From contig SEMN01000008.1 of the NCBI GenBank assembly GCA_005408345.1, forward strand, positions 2,728,001 through 2,792,000: a stretch of DNA of 64,000 nucleotides. Reading direction: 5' to 3'. The notes below the pieces were generated by a model, which saw only the letters and a list, made by a program, of their open reading frames with translations, had not been told where the DNA came from and made no database searches. This DNA comes from Macquaria australasica. Taxonomy: Eukaryota; Chordata; Actinopteri; Centrarchiformes; Percichthyidae. A program made the position numbers and the translations under genes. Shown here one piece after another: positions 39,615 through 52,030 of this stretch; position 1 is the stretch's first letter, and every line of letters starts with the position of its first letter.

Positions 39615-39677
39615 AGTGACGTCAGCTGGGATCGGGTCCAGCCCCTTTAAGGATAAGCAGATATAGATAATGGATGG
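39615..39677 (+). repeat. LINE/SINE 3' tail
   Basis: 'gacgtcagctgggatcgg' followed by 'tccagcccc', 'ggataagcag' and 'aatggatggatg' is a very common teleost retroposon 3' end. Confidence 0.6.
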
Positions 39678-40149
39678 ATGTTTTTTGTTTTGTTTTGGGA
39701 GCGGGTGTGGCCACTTGGGGGCTGTGCAACAAGCTGGAGGCACAACACTGACATATCATCACTATCATGTTATTATGTAAGTTGATATGGAGAATGTGTT
39801 AGCAAACAGTTACTTATTTACACATCCAGGAGACCCAGAACAACATTATCATTCATTTTGAGTCATGTTTCTGTCCACCTGATAAATGTAAGTCCAACAT
39901 TCACTTTTCCTCTTGCTCTGTTTTTGGTCTCCACCAACTCCTGAGAGAAATATCTGGCTCTTAAGCAGCTAAATGCTCCACTATGCCAGTTGCTAATTTT
40001 GTCTGTCGGCCGTTTGGCGCTGGGCAGGTACCGTAGAGTCGGCTGTTGCTGCTAGAAACGAGGCTGATGAGAAAAGTGAGACTGAACCAGAACATTAAAG
40101 TAGCAGGTTGTAAAACCAAAACAATGAGCTGAAAGATCCAAACGTTGTT

Positions 40150-40457
40150 GTTAGCTGTTAGCATGCTAACATTATCATTAAACACAAAGTACAGCTGATG
40201 GGATGGTCATTACCTTTGCAGGTATGTGGTCATGAACTAAACTATTGGACAAAATGAAATTTTGGGCTGATGATGGCACTAAAAGGAAAAGTCAGGGGAT
40301 TAGCAAAGTCAGTAGGATTCATCCTCTGGGGAACGTGACTGTGTAGCAAATTTCATGACAATCCATCTGATAGTTGTTGAGATATTTCAGTCTGGACCAA
40401 AGTGGGGGACCAACCGACCGACCAACATTGCCATCGCTAGAGCCACGCTGCTAGCAT
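40150..40457 (-). repeat. 'gttagcatgctaa' family (copy 3, inverted)
   Basis: Reverse complement of the 7621 and 42,142 copies. It has 'gttagcatgctaac', 'gtaggattcatcctctgggg', 'atgacaatccat' and 'ttgagatatttcag', and ends near 'ccacgctgctagca'. Confidence 0.65.
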
Positions 40458-42141
40458 TTAAAACAGAATAAATAGCACAATAAATGTATATGTATGTACA
40501 TTTAGAGATTTAAGCAATTCTAAGTTTATGGATCCAATATTTGCTGGTGGATTATCTTATTTAAAATTCTCTTTCACAACGGAAGTTATATCATTGGCCA
40601 AAGATTCACCATGATTGATGAGACCTTGATTTTATTTTTTTAAAATCAAGATCAGACATCTGAGTCTCTGAGGCTTGACTACTGAAGTAGAAGCAGGAGC
40701 AGAGAGTTCGTCCCCCTCTAAGTGTTCTTTGTTCCTGTCTTGTAGTGCTTGATCAATGAACGGCTAGTAATCATTAAAAGACCCTCTGGTCGATTCCACG
40801 TTAAGACTCCATCTGCCTTATTAATGGACTTTTCTTTTTCTGCCTCCACCTACTCTGTGTTTCAAGAAAGCAGTATCACATTTTCAGATGAAAGCATCAG
40901 TAAATGGTGGTCTTGCTTTATGATCTAAACGTGGGAGCATCTCGTGGGAAACCCAACAGCACTCAATGTCACATTACATTTCTGATGAAATCTCATAAGC
41001 AGGTCATCAGTTATGAACCTGGGCTGAAACCCAAGCCTGAAGATTTGAATACAAAAACATTTGACCTGTCAGAGTGTCAGAGGGAGAGAAACCCTTAAAA
41101 AACTCTTCATGTGTCAAAAGCAGCAGAGCTCTTTAGCATGCAGTGAGGCTGCAATATGCTGACCTTCATCCCGTAACCCGAACCTCTCTCCCCTCCTGAG
41201 GCCCGATGTGCTGCTGGCTTGGACGTTTTCCAAGGTCAGGTGGAGGGCCTTGGTCCTGTGGGGAGGTGATGAGGTGATGTGTCCAATGCCCTCTACTTTT
41301 AATGAGTGTATCTTGAAGGACCATAGGGGGGCAGAGGTAAGCAGGAGAGAGTTTGAGGTGAAAGGGTCTCACACCATCCACCTAAATGGGCCAGATGTGT
41401 GTTTTTGTTTGTGTGTGTGTTGAAGGCTGAGCAGAGGTTGGTGGTGGAGGGGATGTACAGTGGAAGAGGGGTCAAAAATGTCAGTTTAAATGAAAATTAA
41501 AGACAAAGATCACTGCTGTGTAATTATCTGTGAAGGCAAACGTGTAAACAGTTATTTCTAGGTTTAATGATTTAAATGAAGTGAGGTGGATAGGTTCTCT
41601 TTTCGTAATCTTCTCTTCTGTTCTCTTCTTTTTATGACACCTGTCTCAGCTCCCAGGTATCAACACGTAATCAATAAAAGTGAATGAATGCACTGCAATG
41701 AAATGTGTCAAGAGAACAAGAGTGAAGATTTGACCAAACATATAATCTTGTTGGTGTGGTCGTACAGTACTAAAGGAATAGTTCAAATTTTCTGACATAA
41801 GGTGGCGTGAGTTTCTCACTAGTGAAGCATCGACTTCAGTGCAGGCTGTCCAGTGTATGTACTGTGTATAGTTAAGCTCCATGCATCAATGTCACCACCA
41901 GTGAGGAACTCGTGTTGTTCTGTCAAAAAATTGGAACAATTGCTTTACTGTAAGACTATTTAAAAACACATAAGTATGAGCATCTTCAAGGCCAGGCAAC
42001 TTTTATTAATGCTAGTCTGTTTCAAGTAGATCAAATTCAACTTTAGTTTCAAGTTTGGTTTAGTTCAGTTTAGTTTTGAGGAGTTAACAGCAGAATCACA
42101 AGAACTTTTTTATGTTTTGGGAAACAATTTGCCATCTCTGC

Positions 42142-42576
42142 GTTGCTCTAGGGATGGTCGGTCAGTTAGTCCAGACTAAAATATCTCAACAAATATTGGA
42201 TGGATTGCCATGAACTTTAGTACAGAAATTCATGTTCCCCTCAAGATGAATTGTAATAACTTTGGTGATCCCCTGGCTTTTCATCTAGCACCATCATCAC
42301 GTCAACATTTCTATTTGTCCAATGCTGTTTTATGACCTCAGCTCAGCCTCAGCTGCACTTTGTGTAGTGCTAATTAGCAAATGCTAGCATACTATCACGC
42401 TAAACTACAATGGTGAACATGGTAAACATTAAGCTATACCTGTTAAACATCAGCACGTTAGCATTGTCACTGTGAGCATGTTAGCATGCTGATTAGCGTT
42501 TAGCTCAAAGCACAGCTGTTCTTAAGTACAGCTTTAAAGAGCTGCTAGCATGGCTATAGACTCTTAGTCTTGTTAT
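42142..42576 (+). repeat. 'gttagcatgctaa' family (copy 4)
   Basis: Contains 'aaatatctcaacaaatattg', 'ggatggattgccatgaac', 'atggtgaacatggtaaac', 'gcatgttagcatgctga' and 'gctagcatggctatagac'. It is the most complete copy in the window and lies 1.7 kb from the inverted copy at 40,150. Confidence 0.7.
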
Positions 42577-43679
42577 TCAACCAAACACCAAAATCATCTG
42601 CTTCATATTTCATTTTGTTGCAATGGAAACCTCTTCTTTTCCCTGTGTCATCTCAGATTTACCACAGTGGATGCATTGCGTGCTCTTTACTTGAGACAAA
42701 TGAGTATCATGCTACGTTTACTTCTTCAGATATATTACCATGATGCAGAAAAAGAATGAGAACGTCTGCGTAGTGTTTGATAGAGCCGATATACAATAGA
42801 TATAATATAGTTGCTGCTGTGCTGTTATGAATTGAGAATGAGGACACAGTTGCTGACCAGCACTTGCCCGTCAGTCAACTCTCTACCAAAACATGAATTC
42901 AGAAATTATCATAAGAATAGTTTTCTAATGCTACGACAGACAAGACTGCGGCGGTGATAATACCTGGCAGTTCTATAAAGGCTAATCTGGCACTGCTGCT
43001 GTGCCATTGATCGTCTGGCTTACTGTGGCGCTCCTCCAGACAAATGAGTCAATACATTATTCAGTGCATTGAGACTTCTACAAAACCTGTGACACTACAG
43101 AGATTTAGTGGCCTCCGCCGCCTACTTACCAAAAATATCTTTATTATCATGAATGGAACCATAAATTAGCACTTATTTGTGCATTATGCATTTATTTGTG
43201 TTGGTTTTCTTATATTTTAAAATGGCTTTGGCTTTACAGATGTGTGTTCAGGGTGCAGGAAGGTCTTTGACTCTTTATATGTCAACATCTCTACACTGTA
43301 AGCCGGTGCATGTGTTGTGCATGATTTTTATCAGATGTTTACACTGCTGGTTAGGAGGCAGACATTATATGGTGACAACAACACATATAACGACATAAAT
43401 AGGTGAGAATCATTAGCTGACATGTTGCTCAGTTGCTCAGTTTTGTAGTGAAAATGCTTGAACAGCTCTTGTGTCCTCCAGCTTTATTAATATAAGCTTC
43501 TTATACGTTTGTCTTTTTGAGTAACTCAATTGTTACTCAAGTATGTCGGTGACCAGGCTGACAAAATGCTTGATTGGAAGTATTTTAGCATTTGTGTGGT
43601 TAGGGTGACCAATTAGGACTACTTGTAAGTCCAGTCGTGACCAGAATGATTCTGAGTCTTTTTATTTTGTTCATATTTG

Positions 43680-43755
43680 TTGTGTGTGAAGCACATTGAG
43701 CTTACATTGTATGAAATGTGCTATACAAATAAATTTCATTAGACTTGACTTGACT
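43680..43755 (+). repeat. LINE 3' tail (L2-like) with ACTTG repeats
   Basis: 'tgtgaagcacattgagctta' followed by 'gaaatgtgctatacaaataaa' and 'gacttgacttgacttg' is the 3' end typical of teleost L2-like retroposons, with its short tandem terminal repeat. Confidence 0.6.
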
Positions 43756-44727
43756 TGAAATTGCCTGTCCAAATGTGGATTCTTGATAGCGCAACAACTT
43801 GACATGTAAGCATTTTTACAAAAGCTCAACACCTTTGAAGATATATTATATGTCAAGGAGAAGGAGAAGAAAAGTTCTGCAGTAGGACCACTTTAAAACA
43901 GTCTGTCAAACTTTTGTTAAAGTTTCAGGCTCTTCAAGATGGCACAAATGCAAGACAAGAATTATATAAATCTAGAGCTCATTCATGCTGCTGGCTGGTC
44001 GCCTTTTATGTAGGTGAAAGTACAGACATTCATTTCCAGTATCAACCCAAACTCCACGCTTAAGCAAGGCTGGATTACTGAACAGGCAAAGCGGGCAACT
44101 GCACCAGGCCCCCAGACCTCCAGAGGCTCCCAAAGTCACAGGTTTACTGTGGGTACGTTTTTTTTTTTTGGTAATCTTATTACTTATTAACTAATAACTA
44201 AATTAATAATAACTTATTCCTGCACATTATGTAATCTTGCTGCACCTGTCAGTGTAGCTCTAGATTATTTTAGTTAATATTCTGCTCACATGGTGAACAT
44301 TCCTATATTAAAATGTGTTTCACCAAATTACCACAAACTGACTGACATACAGAAAACAAGGAGCCGGGTAGTGATCTGGTATAGTAGTGCTGGTGGGTTT
44401 CTGGGTCTTATGATGAAGCTGCCATCTATAGTGTGTTGTGTGCACTGTGCTTGATGGGAACCTGGAGGCAACAGGGGCCCAAACGCAATTTTTCCTCCCT
44501 AAACAAGTTAATCCAGCCATGCAGGTAAGGTTTCACTTGTCTAGGAATAGAGCTAAGCACTAATATTTCAATATAATTGTTTATTGTAATTTAGTAGAAT
44601 CCTGTTGTGTTGCTATGGCCATATGGTGTTGTCATTTTACTAAAATCTGTTGTTACAACAATGTTCTTGGACACCACAAAATCTTGGTCAAACACAGGTG
44701 TGTCAGACCCAAAACAAAGTATTCTGC

Positions 44728-45048
44728 ACACCGTCGATCAATTGTACTCACTCAGACCTTCATTAGGTGAAGTTCATATTGACAGACAGCACCAGTACCA
44801 TACAGTATATTTATATATATAAACATAGCCCAGGAAAAAATAAAAAACACCTCTCAGTAGGTGCCAGCAGCACTTCCCTGGCATTCATCCAAATTAAGGC
44901 CAATGAGGTCAATAAGGTTTTGTTGAGGCTATTATATAAATATGGTACCAGTGTTGTTTGTCTATATAAATGATACCTGATGAAGATCTGAGTAACGAAG
45001 CTTTGTAAATAAAGTGAGTAAAAGTAATTGAGTGCAGGGGTGTTTGGT
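44728..45048. mobile_element. Inverted-repeat element, degenerate
   Basis: The left arm 'gtactcactcagaccttcat' pairs imperfectly with the right arm 'gatgaagatctgagtaacg' plus 'gtgagtaaaagtaatt'. This is the layout of a non-autonomous DNA element. The ends are not sharp. Confidence 0.4.
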
Positions 45049-46884
45049 TCTTTCACAGAGTTCTGCTGTCCAAAGTAGTGTTGCCGAGCAAGTTGTCATT
45101 AAAAACTCACAAAAATGTTGTTGTTTTTGTGTGAAGAGTTTTCTCTCATGTAATGCATAACAGTGGGACACAGTTCACTGCACTGATCATCAGTTTAACT
45201 ACATACATTTGTCATGGTGTGAAATGCATTCATATGAGAAAAACATTGTAATAATATTGTGATACTGATTTCAGCCATTTTGTCCAGTCCTATTTAGAAA
45301 TCTACCCTTTCAGGCATTATTCAAGTTGCTCCTTTATTGTAGTACCATAAAGAATCAACAGGTGGCACTCTCTCCTGCCCCATTTCCAAATACTTAAAGG
45401 TAAACAGCTACCCAAACTCCCAAAATGTCCTCCCAGCTCACAAATAATCTTTTCAAAAGTCAACACAAAAGTCCAAAGTGAGCTGTTTGGACATTTTGGG
45501 ATTTAGGAGCACACTGGGGCAGCTGGTGATGAAACCAGTGAGTGTGTTTTTAATTTGTGAGGTGGACCACCTCAGCAGACCATGGAAAGCAAAATCAGCC
45601 TCCAAGTCAGTGTGACACTGCGATACACTCGACTCGTACAAACTCTGATATGGCTGTGTGAGTGCTCCGCTCATGTCTTTCGTAATTACACTGACAGCAG
45701 CTGTTTGATACACAGAGGATCCATCAGATCTATTATTCAGCTTTAAGTGGGTGCAGTGACACCACTTATTCTGCAAAAGCACAAGGAGACTTAATTTTTC
45801 ATAGTGTGTTGGATTATTGCTTCTTATCATCACATGTGAACAGCTCCCCACATTGGGCAATATGTCATCTTATATACATCCCATTAATAGTATAGGACTG
45901 TGTGCATAAACATATAAGTACACTGTAAATGTATATACAGGATGTATATGTGGAAACTGCATTTGGACTCTCAGGCGTCGTCGTTACAGACAGTAACTTT
46001 GGAGGCACAATGTTCTCGTCATTTTCTCCACACATTATTCTTCACCTGTGTGAAGGATGGTAGCAGCGAGATGAAAAATGTGTGGCTGTTATGTCAGCAC
46101 ATGCCCACGTTGTATAACTTTACAAGGTCTGTTGCTCTGAGGCACAGATAGCAATCTGCGACTGTTTAATAGAGCACTCGTAAATGTCTCCAACAGCTTT
46201 GAATTTAGAGTTGTGTTAAAACATCCTGCTGCTTTAAGGTTTTTTTTTGTGAGAGTTACTTAGGTGGACAAACATATTGAGTGATGCTTTGAAATTACTT
46301 AATGCATCAAACTACATAAGCAAAATAAATGATAACGACATTCAGACTATGTGAAGTGGTTACTGGACAAAATCAGAAAAGGCAGACGGCTGAGATTACT
46401 GGTCCTAAACTGGCCCTCTGCAGGATCCTCATGACAATCAACAGCAACAGTGGCAACTACAGGACTGAGCTTCACTTTTACTCTTAGCTGAACAAACCCC
46501 CTGAAGGGAGACTTAATGAGCTGGACATGATGTGCACAAGCTAAGCACCTCAACATACTGTTGCTGCCGAGATGCCGGGCTCTGCAGGCTTGCTCCATCT
46601 TGTCTGCATTCCACAGTGAACTCGGGGGAAGTGGCTCATGGAAAATTCCACCTTTGTGGCATTTAGAGGGGTAGATGGGAAAGATAAAGGGCAGGATCCT
46701 TGTTACTGCTACAGTGTGAATTTGAGATGAAGCAGGTTATGTTACTTTTTGATTAAAGATCGTTGTTGGGTCTGCTGGTTGATTTAAAACAGTGAGTCAG
46801 TGAGTGATGGAAATACTCGTGAATATACAGCATTTTAGAAATTGACATTTCAGACATTTACCATTAAAGGAATACCTCTCTTCT

Positions 46885-47016
46885 GGTGTTGATATGTATA
46901 TTTACTGTGTATTTACTGTTTCTGTGCAATGCCTGGATAACCTGCTGCTGTGACAAGAATTTCCCAATTTGGGATCAATAAAGTACATCTATCTATATCT
47001 ATCTATTTATCTATCT
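46885..47016 (+). repeat. Retroposon 3' tail with (ATCT)n
   Basis: 'gacaagaatttcccaatttg' and 'ggatcaataaagtacatct' run into imperfect ATCT repeats (about 46,987-47,016), a familiar teleost LINE/SINE 3' end. Confidence 0.6.
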
Positions 47017-47017
47017 A

Positions 47018-47290
47018 GTTCAACATTTTGGGAAATACGCTTATTGGCTTTCTTGGCAAGAGTGAGATGACAGGATCAATACTACTCTCATGTCTGTATT
47101 GTAAAAATTAAGCCACAGCCAGCAGCCAGTTAGCATAGCTAGCTTAGCATAAACTGCTAGCTTGGCTCTGTCCAAAGTTAACAAAATCTAGCTAGCTTCA
47201 TATTTACCACACAGACAGGACAGTGTTATCAGGCTTGTCACATAATTCTTTGGAAGACAGCAAATTCCAAAATGTCCAGCTATTAACTGT
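47018..47290. mobile_element. MITE of the 'caacattttgggaaata' family (degenerate copy)
   Basis: The left end 'gttcaacattttgggaaata' and central 'gccagcagccagttagc' and 'ggctctgtccaaagttaac' blocks are clear. The right end 'ttccaaaatgtccagctatt' is a worn inverted match to the left end. Confidence 0.55.
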
Positions 47291-48379
47291 TGACTTAATT
47301 TCAAAGTTATTTCAAAGGCACAGTTTGTGTTGTATTTTTCTCCCAAGACCTGATATTCAGCATCTGCAGCACTAATAAAACAGTATTCAACTGAGAGGTA
47401 ATAGCCTTCACAAATACAAAATGCAAAAATATAAATCTTATGTAGGCTATACATACAGTATAATTCAAAATTAACACTGGGCATTCATATCTGGGTAACT
47501 ACTGTATGTATAGGCTTGGATGGGTGTGTTGCAGGATATTTGGGAGTGTCACTGGAGTTTTTGATTGCTGAGTTTTGCATTAGGTTCAGTTTTCAGGTAT
47601 TTTATTCAAAATAAAGAAATAACCCACTGGGCAGGCAGTTGCAGATACAGCTTCACTATTATTCCTGGAGTTTAATTCAACTTTCAAACCCCCAGTTTGA
47701 GCCCCACCGTGTTAGCTGCCTTTTAACTGCAATCATTTAAAGAGATTAAAATCTGGGCGCTGGGTTTATGTATTCACACAGCATTCAGCATGAATCAGCG
47801 TCCCTGAGGGACACTGGATTGGCTCATCAAAGGATAAATCTCTGCAAACTGATGTGTCAATGAAGCCCTGTTCCTCCCTGATATACATTTATAACTCTGA
47901 AATGTATCTTTCTCTTTAAAAAAGAGATCTTGATCTCAGTGAGACTACCTGAATAAAGATAAAACACAAACTAATTCACCCCTGAGTAATAAATTACAAG
48001 CCACATATTGACAGAATACTGACGTAGCACATGCTGATACTTGGTTCACGTCAGGGCAGGTCCCAGCTTTCAAACTGTGACTCCCACCTTTATGGTGAAA
48101 GATTATTAATATTCAGTTATTTCTCAGAAGTTCATATGACAACATTTCCATGCCTGTTTATAGTGTTTTCTTTTCTCCAACTCAGCGACCCAGCCTTTTC
48201 TTTTCCACTCCTTCCTCTCTTTTTCTTTTTTCATTTTAGTGTGATGCACTGCTGGATAGGGAGCAGTGCATCTTGAAGGTCTTTCAAGTCTCAGCACAGC
48301 AGTGCATATCTTACCTGAGAGTGGTGGACATGCAGCAAGCTGCTGCCCCGGGGCCTCAGAGCCTTAAACCCCACCCCCA

Positions 48380-48662
48380 CCCTCCTTCAGTGTGGTCCAT
48401 GTCCTGGCTGGTACACTGGAAATGGGCATAATCTGCTACAACCACAACATGTCGTTTTCACACTTCGGTTTTTGGACAAATCAAACAAACAAGATATAAC
48501 GTTTAAATTAGTGAGATCTAGGGATTTTGTTACCTTTGGACAGAGCAAAGCTAGCTGTTGTCCCATCTGGCTATAGCTACATAGTACATAGAGTATGAGA
48601 GTGATCGATCTCATCTAACTCTCGAAAACGAGTAAGCCGTATTTCTCAAAATGTCAAACTCT
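48380..48662. mobile_element. Half copy of the 'caacattttgggaaata' MITE family, inverted
   Basis: It contains 'cgttttcacacttcggtttt', 'gttacctttggacagagc', 'gagagtgatcgatctcatc' and 'tttctcaaaatgtcaaactc', which is the right half of the element. No matching left half was seen directly upstream. Confidence 0.5.
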
Positions 48663-50537
48663 TGCTTCTCTAATAAAATCCTGGCTGTCAGAACTATAAA
48701 GTCAACTATTAAACCCCAGAACCTGCAGATTTACGTGGATATTAAACCGGCATCTCAGTCTTTTCTACAAAATGGGTTTTTAATCAGGATAAATCAAGAA
48801 GTATTGTTGTGTTCATCAAGACAGAACATGCCAAACTTTCCCCTTAACTCTGTAAGACTTCTTCTCACCATCTTCAATACAGAGCTCCTGGCTTTCGTGC
48901 ATTGCAGCATTCCAGGCAAGCTGGGACACGACCGTGTTTGTTCCCTGTCTGTTAAACTGGGTGGATGCAAGGAAATTGGTCACACACATACAACTCTGTA
49001 ACTTAAGAGTGCAAAAAGTAAAATAAAAATCATGTTAAACTCGTGTCACCTCCTGGCAGGTATTTTGAGGTAGAGTTTAGAGCCCGTTGCTTTCACATAA
49101 TTTAAATATTTTTCTTTATTTGAGTCCAGAGAAGCGCCAAATAGGCACTGCACTGATTTAAAACTCATTTCTACAATGTGCATTTATTTCACAATCAGTC
49201 CTGCACTTAAAAAACATATTAAATTAGTTGATTTACTTAAAAGTACAGTTTTCTATGGCATTCTCCACCAGTAGCTTCACTCAAACAGGGAATAAATCCT
49301 CTAAACAACACGCCTAAAGAAAAATCCCTTTGAAGGAAAGGCAAAGACGGTATCAGCAAACATAAAAAGGGCTTATTACGTCTGTCATTTCCATAAAATT
49401 TGGGTTTTGAAAGTACCGCAGGATGTGTTTATTACTGATACATTTTCACCACAGTAATAAGCCCCAAAGTTTCCAGTTGCTATAGTCAGCCAGAACTCTT
49501 CTTAACTGGAAAAAAAAAAAAACATCAGAGAGAAGATTTTTGTGGGATTAATAGCTAGAATAACTTTCAAGGTTACTGGTTTTAATTGATAATTTAGATG
49601 TAAACAGGTTGATGATGCTTTCAAAATGCTTTCATGTATCATTATCATTATTTAGAATTGATTTTGGGAGGTTAATGTGTTGTTGAATCAAGCTTGTTGA
49701 CACTGTTTATACATGTATTACCATATTAGTTGCCAATTTGCCCCTGCGTCAGTATAACCAGCACCAGTTTCTGCATGTTGCACATAGTGAGTGTAGTGAT
49801 TCAGATTCTGATGTTTGTGTAATTCAAAAGGTTTTCTGCGGGGGAGGAGAGGATTGGGTTTACTCAGTTCCTGAGTAAAAAGAGCCAGATTAGGGTGTGG
49901 ACAAGGCAGGAAAGGGGCGAGGTTTAACCCTGCTGCTGCATCACCATTGGTGGACACAGGGGACAAAAATGCTTGTACCTGGTGCAGGTAAACAGACTGA
50001 CATCAGGCACAGCAGGGGTGGATCGGCTGGCCAGATTTACTGCAACCCTTCGACTTCATTTAACCGACCGTTCTGGAAGTTGACAGCTTTTTTTGTGTAC
50101 GACTTTTGTACAGGTTTGTGTTGTATACTTTGTACTACAGACAAAAAACCCCAGAAAAGTTAGCATTTGTAGGTTTTATTTCTTTGGTAAATGTCAAGCG
50201 CTGGTGCTTTGATGTGTTATTTTTCCTGCTAGCTTGTGCCTTTTACACATCTTGCCATGTCAAGCAGATGAGTTGCAGTTGGAAGTTGACGACAAGGTAC
50301 ATTTATCTGCCATTGCAAGTTCTGTGTTAGCTGCAGAATGAAGTCTTGGAGGAGGAATGTGAGAGCTAAAGGCGATTTGAGAGTAAGGCAGTAATAGAGG
50401 GTTACATTTGTGTGGGTTTGGTCTCTACATGTTTAACAGCACCCTGCATTCACTGGGCTCAAAAGACCCAAGAAGGATGGAAAACAGTGAAAACAGGTCC
50501 TGTCTTGTGCAGGGAGAGGCCTGCCTGGCACACCCTT

Positions 50538-50583
50538 CACACACACACACACACGCACACACTCATGCGCACGCACATACACA
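50538..50583. repeat. (CA)n microsatellite, interrupted
   Basis: CA dinucleotides broken by GC and TCATG interruptions, just upstream of mir-205. Confidence 0.9.
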
Positions 50584-50762
50584 CAAATGGAACCTGTTTT
50601 TCTTGTATTTGTTCCTTTTAACTAACCTGCCACTTCTCTCCCTTCAGAAAAACAAAGAATGACATCATTTAAAGTGTTGAGGGGAATCCGCCGTGTCAAC
50701 TATTTCATTGCCAGTGATTCCTCACCGGAGGCACCAGCACGCTCGCTGCTCTAATGAAACCA

Positions 50763-50846
50763 TCCATGTATTCTATCCTTCATTCCACCGGAGTCTGTGT
50801 AAAGTGCCAATCAGATTTCAGTGATTTGAAGGGTAAGACACATGGA
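50763..50846 (+). ncRNA. mir205: mir-205 microRNA hairpin
   Basis: The 22-base mature miR-205-5p sequence, which I recognise from vertebrates, is present without a change at 50,776-50,797; it starts TCCTTCATTCC and ends GGAGTCTG. The opposite arm GATTTCAGTGATTTGAAGGG (50,814-50,833) matches the start of miR-205-3p, and its TGAAGG pairs with CCTTCA of the 5p arm. The base of the stem is closed by TCCATGT (50,763-50,769) and ACATGGA (50,840-50,846), exact complements. The hairpin of 84 bases with a loop of about 16 bases fits a pre-miRNA. miR-205 is an epithelial regulator of vertebrates (known targets include ZEB transcription factors). In mammals it lies on the same chromosome arm as PLXNA2 (human 1q32), which agrees with its neighbours here. 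The promoter of the primary transcript was not identified. Confidence 0.96.
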
Positions 50847-52030
50847 ATTTGTCATCTGGAGAGAGCTTCCCAAAAGATATAGTCACATTATGGAGGGTTT
50901 TAATGGTTGCAACTTTTACAATAAAAGTGAATGTTGCTCTTTGACAAAAGATCAACCTTATTGTATGGCCTTTAGAATCCTTTGATGTCAACCTGGTACT
51001 GAATGCAACAGTTGTGCACAAGCACAGCAAGAGCACTTCTCCTCCTCCTCCTCACCTGCATTGCGACAGCAGTTGAATAGCACTGCGCTGATTGCACTTT
51101 AGAGTTATTGCAGGATCACAGAGTGCTGGCAGCCCCACTTTATGTCTTTTGGACTGTCACTCACAGAGGTTGTTATGTCCTCACCCTGTCTTTCTGCCCT
51201 TGCTTCTCCAAGACATGGCAATTACATAATGACTCCTAAATTCCCACATTGCCACATCTACAGCAAACTCTTCAGGGCTTGTGCCAAGCCGAAGCTTTGT
51301 GTCCCTAACGTCTCCTCTTCTTATAACTGCACCCAAAGAACTCACATACATTGTCAGCACTGTATTGAATAATTCAGTACTGAGTAATGAATATCTTTTT
51401 AATCTTTTTTCTCTAAAGAATATAGTTTAGAATATAGTCCCTCTGTGGGACAATTAACCTGCCTCATTAGCACAGGACATTTCCCAGATTCTATTCAAAG
51501 CCTTAATTATAGCTAAATGGGCAGCTGGAAGTCATTTGACAGCTACATTGAGCCCTGAGTCACCCAGCTGTAATTCTTCCAGCCAATTAAGATGGAGAGA
51601 ACATAACGAATAAACAAACAAAGCAACACAGTGCCAGATCAGCCGAGATTCATACAGGTCTGTATTGAGGAACAGGGTTGTTATGACAGTTTTCTTCCTT
51701 AATTATAGACAGTGAGACAATAGGTTCCCCCTGCCCACATGTACGCCATCTCATCCACAGCTATAGGTGTTACACCCTCATCAGTTATTTCACAACATAT
51801 CTGAAAAGATGTTTTAATAAATATTAGGAAAAAGCATCATTATTATGAAGTCACAACCACTCAAACCACTAAAAGAAGAGTGTCTCCTGCAATTCCTATC
51901 ATAAACATTATTTACCCGATATATACAAAGACAGAATGACCCATGCATGACCCAGACTTTAGAAAAATTCAGTCCTCATCATCTTGGCTTCCTCTGCTGC
52001 CCTGTGAGCAATCAGCCATCCCAGCAGGCC
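50847..52030. other. Intergenic, mir-205 to ora2 3' end
   Basis: About 1.2 kb without a supported gene. It should hold the 3' UTR of the minus-strand ora2 gene; an ATTAAA polyadenylation-type hexamer on the minus strand occurs at 51,816-51,821. No clear repeats were seen. Confidence 0.5.

Larger units (their letters stand above)
22321..50762. other. Gene desert between plxna2 promoter and mir-205
   Basis: About 28 kb with no supportable protein gene: the ORFs are short (153 residues at most, at 33,247-33,708) and without recognisable domains. It is AT-rich and filled with transposon-derived sequence, of which the clearest copies are listed separately. Other repeat-like stretches without firm boundaries occur near 27,140-28,060, 31,340-31,420, 34,540-34,640 and 41,770-41,930. 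An AT-only low-complexity tract lies near 30,090-30,140. Long-range enhancers for plxna2 or mir-205 could lie here but cannot be told by eye. Confidence 0.6.

Noticed and set aside
42280..42300. Possible mir-29 seed (TAGCACCAT), since the mir-29b/c cluster lies near PLXNA2 in mammals
   Set aside because: Only the first nine bases match; the mature sequence continues differently (CATCACG), and it lies inside an interspersed repeat.
22321..50762. Search for a hidden multi-gene system, retroviral genes, tRNA or CRISPR-like arrays in the desert
   Set aside because: No evenly spaced direct repeats, no reverse transcriptase or integrase motifs, and no tRNA-like T-arm pattern were seen; the visible structure is explained by MITEs, retroposon tails and microsatellites.
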